From: Amyelois transitella
Taxonomy: Eukaryota; Arthropoda; Insecta; Lepidoptera; Pyralidae
Length of the DNA: 64,000 nt
NCBI RefSeq assembly: GCF_032362555.1
Contig: NC_083520.1
Location: 9,858,001-9,922,000, forward strand
Reading direction: 5' to 3'
Shown here: piece after piece, positions 56,157-64,000 of the stretch
Layout of the letters: each line of letters opens with the position of its first letter
How positions within the stretch are numbered: position 1 is the stretch's first letter
Notes under the pieces: generated by a model
Databases searched by the model: none
Told to the model about the DNA's origin: nothing
What the model saw: only the letters and a program-made list of their open reading frames with translations
Translations under genes and position numbers: made by a program

Positions 56157-59100
56157 CTGAAATGAAAATCATAAAGTAATATTTTCCAAAGTTTGTTTGA
56201 GATAGATATTTAGAGATATGGTCTGCGCACTTCGCGATAAACGTGTATTATAATTACGCTGTAAAGTTTACTCCGTTGATGATTTTATGACAAAAAGTGT
56301 AAATAATTAAACATCATACAATGTATACAACAAAGTCCAAATTGTTGAATTTTGGTTAATAATAGCTTTTCTCGGTGAGAGCAACTCATTCTCATTGTTT
56401 TTATTTGTGTGACTTTACGTAGTCCGTCCAAAGCCTATTCGCGATTATACGAGTAGTATTTGAAACAATCTTTATTTGAATAGGATTCACTTAACATAGC
56501 ATGTAATATACCTTTATACGCGAAGATTTTACGGTCGGGTGTTTCAGACATTTCAAATATTGGATTAAGATTACCAAAATGCGTTGTCATTGATGGACAT
56601 TGTATGAGTAATACCGTAACATGTAACTGCATAATTCAACAGAGTTACCTTTAAGATTTTTATCGTTGTAACGAATAATACCTACTTCTACTTGTAAATA
56701 ACGTTGTTTTCTGATCTTTGCAAAACAATGTGCCCAAAGGTAAATAGTTAGGCGTATTATGGTGTTATTTAGAGATGTTTGCCGTTGTCTTTCGCAATAT
56801 AAACGGTTTTGTAATTTGTGTTTGAGAAGTGGTAGATGTACCAAATGTCTTATTGAGCACGTTAATGTCAGTCTTTCTTAATATAAAAAGAGGACTGACT
56901 GATTGACTCCCAAACCGTTGAGTCTATAAAATAATTAGAAATTTGGCATGTAGGTTCCTCATGGGATGCAGGAGTAGAGAAATTTTCGATATTTGCGCGA
57001 CTCCCAAAATAATCTTATTTGATAAGTTTGTAACCAAAGTTCTCCTGTGGCCATCAAAATGAATGGATTTCATATAATTTATAATTGGACAGATTTATAA
57101 CGTTAATGACATGGGGAACGGTTTTTTTCCCTCGTTAGTTTCAGATAAAGCCCTACTTAATATAACAGTAAGAGAAGACGTAATAACCACGTCATGTGGC
57201 GACGTACAGCGTGTAAACATCAATCGTGATCTTTTTATTTATATTGTGAATTTTAACGCTCACGCGGGTACAGATCTGCACTTTGATTTCTTTCTTATCT
57301 CTTATTATCTTTACAATTTTCCTCATTACCAGCGCTAATGGTGTTATATTTTCACGGTTATTCTAGTATATGGCTCTTTAAAAATACACTTTATTCCATT
57401 TTGGATTTACGGTCTGAAAGGTGTGAAATCTTTGCGATTTACATCGTCATCATAATTAGGGTTTCTTTATTGCGTTATATCTTATTCATGTTTCACTCTT
57501 AACTTTGTATAATCTTGATTTCATTTCAACTATTGGTTTTATATATCGTCTGTGTTATTCGGTTGCTTTGGGTAGATAGGATAGTTTGATCTGCCGCTTC
57601 TATTGGTACATTTGATCTTTGGAAGGGGTAGTATATTAAGATCTTTTTTCCTATTTTGAAAATTCTATACCCGACATTGCTTTCGTTATGAATATTATAA
57701 ATATCTTTTTAGATCAGTGGTTGCAAATCTCTCCATATCCTTTGGGCCTGTAGGAATATTTAAACTGAACAGACCTTGGGAAACTTCGCGCAGTAGATTC
57801 CAAAGCAGACGACGATAGTGTTCCCGTACACTGCCCTGCAGATGCAGCCGGAGGAGGTGTCCACGCCCAGCTCCACCGGCAACTCCAGACCTGAATGTGA
57901 TTAATATCAAAACCTGTATAAATTCTGAAATACTTTAGAGAAAACTCGAAGAATGTAATAAATTTAATCGAGCAAAAATTAATGAACGTTTTGTGAAAGT
58001 GACTGACGATAGATGTTTGCTTTTTATAACAGATTTTTGGTTTATTCAAACAACAAGGAAAATTTCACAGAAATTAGTAGGTAAACCAGAGGTACTTCAG
58101 AAACGTTACGGTAGTACGTTGTTCTGATTGGATTACTGCCTTTATATCTATCATAGCGTTAAGTTACGTACCTATTCAAGAAGTTTTGGGCAAGACTATT
58201 CACTCAACGATTAGATGAAAGGGAACCTGAAATGTGTGTGTACCAAACAATAGGGCTGAACTATAAGAAGATTATGGTGATGAAAAAAAAAACTTTAATG
58301 ATGGAAATAAAATAAATGATGTGAATAACGCTGTTATTAGTTATAGTCACGTTTGTTGCTACCTTCATAAGTATGCACTAGATAGCAAAGTTAGCAAGAG
58401 TTAGACAGTGGTAAATATTTACTTAATATGAGATACGAGACAACACATGTTGTTTTATTATCAACTCAAATAATAAAACAACATGTGTTGTCTCGTGATC
58501 AATCAACATCTCAGTAACATCTTCACAATTCTGTCCTTGTCTGAAGTATGTAGTAAGTCAGGTTTCTACACGAAGCTACTCCCGACTGCCTCTACAATGT
58601 TTGCAGTGGAATCTAACTCACACTCTTCGTGTTTTCCTTCACTAAGATTCATCTATACTAATATTATAAAGCTGAAGAGCTTGTTTGTGAGCGCTAATCT
58701 CTACAGGAGATTAGCGCTTTCAAACAAACAAATTATTTTTTGTGCTGAATAGACCATTTATCGAGGAAAGCTTTAGGCTATATAGCATCACGCTGCAACT
58801 AAAAAGAGCGAAGAAATAATGGAAAATGTGAAAAAACGGGAAAAGTTATTCATCCTTGAGGGCTTCAATAATGTCCGAATGGTGTGCTAGTCTTTAATAT
58901 GACTAGTAGTAGTACTTTATAAGACAATGGTTGCAGTTATAACTGTTGTGGCTTCATTAACTTACGGTCTTTCCTGCTTCCACACAGAGCCGGATTAACC
59001 CTGTCATGGGCCTGTAGGCACTACCATTTTCGGGCCCCTTTTCTTTACCTATTCTGACTGATAGTCATGTGATGTATTTTTTTTTGCCTTCTACTAGGGT

Positions 59101-60453
59101 TGCCAACATTTTAGTGTCAAAATATAGTATTTTTTAAGAAAAGCTTTTAAAAATATAGTACCTTGCACATAAATATAGTATTTTAGTAGGGAACAATAAA
59201 ACATTACCTAAGTTACATTTTACTAATTTATTTTTTATTTTTTACTGGCCAAAAACTATATATTTTTGCACTTTTTAACAATTTTTTCTCTCCAATAAAA
59301 CTGGCAGAAGGTTTATCGCAGTAAATTTTTAAATAACTATAAATCAAAAGCTCATTTTTAGTAGGTATAAAAGATATATGTGCTCTGTTTCTTTCTTCAC
59401 ACCATTTCGAATTCATAATCCTTTCTATGAATGCCGAAATAGCGGGAACACTTTTGTTTTAAATACTTTTGGTTTTGTGTATGTGAAAATCGTAAGTCTT
59501 CAAATACGGAGAACACATAAACTTTTAAAATTTACCTTGCAATCGCAGAACTCATATCACATATTGTAATTAAAGATACGTAGGTTATAGGTATTTTGAA
59601 AGTTTCGGAACTATTACGCTACAAATTATTATCACCCTACGGAAGCTTACAGAACGCACCCAACAAATCGGGGATTCCCCCAACGTACATGAAGTCCAGT
59701 TAGTTGCGATTCGAAGGATTATATTAGTTCTTATATTAGATACTAGATGGTTCTGTATGTATAAAGTGTTACAGGTGTTGAAAAAGAAAGAAAAGTTTTG
59801 TTAATTATCATTTTCGTTCAATTTGACGGCCTCTGTGGCGCAGCGGTAGTACGCTTGCCTGTGACACCGGGGGTCCCGGGTTCGAATCCCGGCCAGGGCA
59901 TGATGAGAAAAGAACTTTTTCTGATTGGCCTAGGTCTTGGATGTTTATCTATATAAGTATTTATTATAAAATATAGTATCGTTGAGTTAGTATCTCGTAA
60001 CACAAGTGTCGAACTTACTTCGAGGCTAACTCAATCTGTGTAATTTGTCCCGTATATATTTATTTATTAATTTATATTTAATTAAAAAAAAAAATATTTT
60101 CGGAATGCAGTGCAGTGGGCGGGGCCCCTGTCGATGCTGGGCCCCTAGGCAGTTGCCTACTCTGCCTTAAGGTTAATCCGGCTCTGCTTCCACATATCAT
60201 TTTACTTCATAATAAAAGCGAAATAATTAGGGCTGGAAGGAACTACTTTATTTTTCTTCGTATCTCTGACACAAAATTTTACAACAGTATTCGATTAACA
60301 AACACGATTATAAGCGTATGATTTTTGTTTTGTACCTCGATGAAACTGCGGTAATGGAGGGTGAGCGGACAGCTCCTCGTATTCCTCCACCAGATTACTC
60401 CTGGCGTTTTGTGCATAGCAGAGCAGCAGCCATATGTAGCTGGCGATGTGCAT
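53820..60453 (-). CDS. Toll-like receptor (single cysteine-cluster, Toll-9-like) with TIR domain
   Basis: Three minus-strand exons, 60336-60453, 57775-57890 and 53820-56156, join in phase (118 + 116 + 2,337 nt) to give 856 residues. Exon 1 gives a signal peptide (MHIASYIWLLLCYAQNARS). Exon 2 gives a cysteine-rich N-cap (GCICRAVYGNTIVVCFGIYC). Exon 3 carries many leucine-rich repeats and one C-terminal Cys cap (FTCDC ... FRCSS ... LNC). A membrane helix spans about 650-676, and a TIR domain about 711-856 has box 1 YDAFVSYC, box 2 ERDFEIGSYI and box 3 FWRKLRNVL. A single C-terminal cysteine cluster with no second LRRNT is the vertebrate/Toll-9 layout rather than the Drosophila Toll-1 layout. 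It is a surface or endosomal receptor of Toll signalling. The paralogue call is inference; receptor identity is secure. Confidence 0.92.
56157..57774 (-). other. Toll-like intron 2
   Basis: One ancient repeat (56,870-57,010) and a decayed LINE-tail-like block (57,590-57,670); the rest shows nothing recognisable. Confidence 0.6.
57775..57890 (-). CDS. Toll-like receptor exon 2: Cys-rich N-cap
   Basis: Acceptor cattcag ends at 57891; encodes LELPVELGVDTSSGCICRAV and GIYCAKFPK; ends phase 0. Four cysteines fit an LRR N-terminal cap. Confidence 0.78.
58436..58495. repeat. Perfect inverted repeat, 25 bp arms, 10 bp loop
   Basis: Arms 58436-58460 (cgagacaacacatg...) and 58471-58495 are exact complements; Toll-like intron 1. 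Confidence 0.95.
58660..58890 (+). repeat. Interspersed repeat, uninterrupted copy of the hAT/SINE target
   Basis: Starts ctaatattataaagctgaag and contains both the intact gctgcaac and gtgaaaaaacg sites. The interrupted copy spans 14,855-18,440. Confidence 0.75.
58985..60186 (-). mobile_element. hAT-type element, 1.2 kb, with 8 bp TSD and internal SINE
   Basis: 16 bp inverted ends cagagccggattaacc (58985-59000) and its complement (60171-60186) are flanked by the 8 bp duplication cttccaca (58977-58984, 60187-60194). A minus-strand frame at 59228-59416 may be a transposase C-terminal remnant. A tRNA-derived SINE (59824-60062) is nested inside. It sits in intron 1 of the Toll-like gene. Confidence 0.82.
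59824..60062 (+). mobile_element. tRNA-derived SINE
   Basis: The head resembles a tRNA gene: tggcgcagcggtagtacgc (A box) and ggttcgaatcc (B box). It is followed by a body with ggtcttggatgtttatct and tcgaggctaactcaat, ending near gtcccgtat. This is the fullest copy in the window. Confidence 0.85.
60336..60453 (-). CDS. Toll-like receptor exon 1: signal peptide
   Basis: ATG at 60451-60453, hydrophobic core IWLLLCYAQ, then an acidic segment (VEEYEELSAHPPLPQF); donor gtacaa after a phase 1 G. An upstream in-frame extension exists but lacks signal-peptide character. Confidence 0.75.
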
Positions 60454-60541
60454 CACGTCGGAACTCTGAAGGAGAAGGTGACGTTTTCTATAAATTTCGA
60501 CCGTTTTTCTGAATTTAAACAGATAGGAATGCAACGGATTG

Positions 60542-60760
60542 CATACATACATACATACAGTCACATCTATATCACTTGTTGGGTAGACCAACAGTTTCCA
60601 AAAGACTGTGCATGGCTTTTAGATGGAATTGAGATTCAATTAGTGACAGGTTGCTAGGCCACAGCTTACAATGTGAATCTTAAGTTTATTAGCTTCTACC
60701 TTAGTCGCCTTTTATGACACCCTTGAGAAAAATATGGAGTGGGTTTGTCTTTTTGATTAT
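60542..60760 (-). mobile_element. TATG-tailed SINE upstream of the Toll-like exon 1
   Basis: Reverse copy starting about 90 bp upstream of the ATG at 60453, so it may lie in the 5' UTR or proximal promoter. Confidence 0.8.
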
Positions 60761-61239
60761 TTCTGAGTATCATGGCTCTGTATCTCATCTGTGTGCCTGT
60801 CTATGACTACAATTAAGAATGTCAGACAATAAGCTGTTCAAACACCGTCAAACAGGTCAAACACCTCCATGTGAGTATAAGTAAGTGTAAGTTAATACAC
60901 AACTTTTAAGCAGACAACATGTAATGCAGGTACATGCAGACTGAAAGCTTAACACCAGATTAGGATTACAACTGCGATTGAAGAATATCAACGTTAATGA
61001 AAAAAATATTGCCAATAAACTTATAATGATAGGAATGAAAAAAATGCATACATACTATAGGAAATATGCTGAAAATAATAAAATATTTGCGCTGGTAAAG
61101 AAAAGATGATGCACGCTCAAAACCAACTTTATTTTACTTATACTTACCGTCATTTATTTTACTTATTTTTCTTATTTTAAATTACAAAATGTTTGTCCTT
61201 TACAAAGGAGTTCGGAACACTCTAAGGAGTTCGTAACAC

Positions 61240-61490
61240 ATACATATTATCACGTCTAAATCCCTTGCGGTATAGACTAGACATCCAACAGTCTCGAAAA
61301 GATCAATAGGCCACGTTCAGCTGTTCGGCTTAATGATAGAATTGAGATTCAAATAGTGACAGGTTGTTAGCCCATCGCCTTAAAGAGGGATACCAAGTTA
61401 ATAAGCCTATCCCTTACTCTCCTTTTACGACGTCCATGTGAAAGAGATGGACCAGTCAAGGGATATAGACGTGATTATATGTAGGTATGT
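61240..61490 (-). mobile_element. TATG-tailed SINE joined to an inverted tail
   Basis: A - copy (61240-61455) runs directly into a + strand tail (aagggatatagacgtgatta), an inverted junction. Confidence 0.75.
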
Positions 61491-61904
61491 ATCAAAACTC
61501 GTAGATTTTACGTGTTTATCATAAAGATGGCGCCAAAAAATTGTGTAACAACACAAAGTATACGACCATGGAATACGACCTGTATTACGTAAAGGCTTTT
61601 AATCCTTCTATAATACAATATACTATTGCAATGACGTTATCTTCGTAACTTTATCTCGTTGAAAACAAACATTTTTGCTACAAACGCCGCCATAAAACTG
61701 TTATTGTTCAGATAAATCTTAGGTACTTCGGAATCGACTAGATTTTATAACGCATTAGCTGCGTCGTAAAGTGAATCACACATTTTTGTACGTAAATTCT
61801 CTTGTTTTAGTAATCTTCTAGGCGAGCTAAGCGCAGAAGATTTTCATCACATTTTTGTAAGATCACACCTGATAGCTTTCTCACATATAACATCAATTCG
61901 CCGT

Positions 61905-62140
61905 CTGGTTTTCGACACTTTAGAATAGGACCACTCCATATCTTATTCATGGATGTCGTAGAAGGCAACTAATGGAAAGGCTTATTTGCTTGAGATTCTT
62001 CTTGTGAGCGACGGGCTAGCAACCTGTCACTATTTAAATCTCAAATAAACCATACAGCTGAACGTGGCCTATCAGTCTTTTCAAGACTGCTGGCTCAGTC
62101 TACCCCGCATGGGATATAGACGTGATTATATGTATGTACG
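61905..62140 (+). mobile_element. TATG-tailed SINE
   Basis: Diverged copy ending gacgtgattatatgtatg; a further + head fragment is at 63258-63400. Confidence 0.78.
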
Positions 62141-63404
62141 GTATGGTGAATCACAAATTATCGTACCTACATTCACAATGTAGAAATCTTCACTAAGCTT
62201 ATTTTTGTAAGACCACAGCTAACAGCTTTCTCAGATATAATGGGGTTTTCTTCATTTCCTACGGCTATTTGCCATTTAGGTACTCACTAGCCTTTCCATA
62301 TAGTTTTGTAAGAATACACAACAAAAGATCATATATAGCTAAAAGCCCTTTCAATATACCAAAATGAGTGAGTGCCATTTGTTTAAGTAAAATTTTTAAT
62401 TGATATATTAAGGTGAAGATATATTTTCTAAACAAAACTACTGCGTTAAAAATTCCCAAAGAGATGTGTCATCTGACCGTCAAAACATTGATGAACAAGC
62501 CTTTGGAACAACTATTCTGTCAAAACTTGTATATTATTTACATTATTGTATTGGCTCAGTATTTATAAGACATGGAAGTCAACTGCTGAAAAAATAATCT
62601 AGAAAATTCAAAAGCAAACCTTCATTTAGAGAATCATCCAGGCCTTCAAAAGCTCCCCACTCCTGTCCAGGTCACCGTGGACGTCACCTAAGATCTACAT
62701 AACTGTCACAAAACCCCCCTTTTTCACGTCCCCCTTTCCGTTTCTCGAAATACGTTAGCGATATTATCCGGAGTTTTCCGACGACTGTCAGTATTTCGCA
62801 GCACCTGCGCCATGTTTAGACAGCCAAGCCTTGTCATTGGTGGCTGGTATTTGTTCAGATAATAAGTGTGATAGCGAAGTCGCAACAGCATCCTAATTGG
62901 AAGGCTGATTCTCAAGGGTTTCAGATCTATGACATCTGATTAGCAGTTCAAATAGATTTTATTGCACCAGAATATGAAATCATTGCGGTAACAACAAAAA
63001 TAGAATAAAATCTTTATGGTAAATCGCTAACGCAATTTCTTCTGATGAACCTAAGGGTGGAAGGTTAGAATCTGATAATTATAGGTAAGAATTATGTTTT
63101 TTGACATGTTCTAAGGTATGTATTCGGTAATACGTGTAACTACTATTATTTAAAAAAAATCCACGATAAGTGGAATCAAGAAGAACCAATATTTTACGCA
63201 TTTCCTGAATATAAGACCAATTCTTCCGATTTCTTTTGTCCATATAAATCAAACCTTTTGTTTGGTTACCGGCACAAATATAAAAAAATAATAGGATCTC
63301 CCTATCTCTTTCCAATGGATGTCGTAAAAGGCGACTAAGGAATAGGCTTATAAACTTGGGATTCTTCATTTAGGCGATGGATCAGCATCCTTAAACTATT
63401 TGAA

Positions 63405-63640
63405 TCTCAAATCTATATATATAAAACTCTTCCGTTACTGAGTGACTGACTGACAGACAACGCACAGTCGAAACTACTGGTCGTAGACAGCTGAAATTTG
63501 GAATGTAGGTTCCTTGGGATATGTAGGGGAGCACTAAGAAAGGATTTTTGGAAATTCAACCCCCAAGGGGGGAAAGGGGGAGGTGGGTTTTAGTCAGTAA
63601 AAGTCTGACACTCCCTTCCGTTCCACCCAGAGCGGGAGAG
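63405..63640 (+). repeat. Ancient interspersed repeat
   Basis: Has ctgaaatttggaatgtaggt; related blocks occur at 4965-5100 (gctgaaatttgccatgtaga) and 56870-57010 (agaaatttggcatgtaggtt). Class not determined. Confidence 0.5.
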
Positions 63641-64000
63641 GTCATTTGATGATTTCCCATCCTTAAAAAAAAAGACTTTGTATGACAACTTTCAGTCGTC
63701 TCTTTAACATACATAATAACATACATAATTATGTACATACATGCATAACATTAATAACATCACGCCTTTAAATCCCTATTTTGTGTTAACACTACCCATA
63801 CAAACAGCTACGAAATTTGTCCGCATCCATTTTCACCTAAATTCTTAACGTTAATGAGATTTACTTTTTATTATCAGGTCAACCTAATACCCTCACATGT
63901 ACGTATAACTTCGTAAGAATTTTCTTTCAACTCCTAACCGTTGAGGAGTTGTACCTTCCATCATCAGCTCATTCACATGGGATGATGACTATCAGACGCA

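Larger units (their letters stand above)
60761..64000. other. Upstream of the Toll-like gene
   Basis: SINE copies and an ancient repeat are listed separately. A GC-richer patch at 62,640-62,930 has a short minus frame starting MAQVLRNTDSRRKTP that I cannot support as a gene. Nothing else recognised. Confidence 0.45.

Noticed and set aside
59832..59900. Possible tRNA gene (A and B boxes)
   Set aside because: The boxes belong to the head of a SINE that recurs at 5.2 kb and 18.6 kb with the same body; no proper tRNA fold or 3' end.
62724..62915. Short minus frame MAQVLRNTDSRR...
   Set aside because: Too short and unsupported; possible upstream exon of the Toll-like gene cannot be shown.

Overview
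The window is animal nuclear DNA, almost certainly from a moth or butterfly. AT-rich introns and intergenic DNA are packed with short retroelements, and four host genes have intron layouts and protein sequences of insect type. No species is assigned.

Left third (176-23,813, + strand): the insulin receptor substrate gene (chico/IRS). It enters already inside its PTB domain and runs through 13 recognisable coding exons to a stop at 23,813. All splice phases agree and sum to one continuous frame of 733 complete codons. The later exons carry four YxxM PI3-kinase docking motifs and are strikingly GC-rich. Its introns hold SINEs, LINE tails, a 3.0 kb hAT transposon with intact ends and target duplication (14,992-18,024), a ~30 bp minisatellite with dimeric higher-order structure, and a spliceable BESS-domain terminal exon (12,825-13,396) with its own poly(A) signal.

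Middle: about 7 kb without a recognisable gene (23,814-30,850, possibly including a long chico 3' UTR). Next, on the - strand, comes a complete six-exon VRK/NHK-1 family kinase (ballchen-like, 35,903-32,419) with an unusual repeated, lysine-rich tail. Upstream of it on the same strand lies a Spaetzle-family cystine-knot gene (40,202-37,766; its 5' exon was not found).

Right third: a repeat-rich stretch (40,203-53,819) with one orphan + strand first exon (50,898) and one unrecognised 169-codon frame (47,621-48,130, -). After it comes a complete three-exon Toll-type receptor on the - strand (60,453-53,820) with signal peptide, leucine-rich repeats, transmembrane segment and TIR domain. A second, short hAT element with 8 bp target duplication sits in its first intron. 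The last 3.5 kb is repeats and sequence of no clear function.

Functionally, the IRS gene belongs to insulin signalling, VRK to chromatin/nuclear-envelope phosphorylation, and the Spaetzle-like ligand and Toll-like receptor to Toll signalling. Ligand and receptor family members lie about 14 kb apart on one strand. Exon borders were placed by eye from reading frame, GT/AG sites, phase and family similarity; no alignment, transcript or database search was available.
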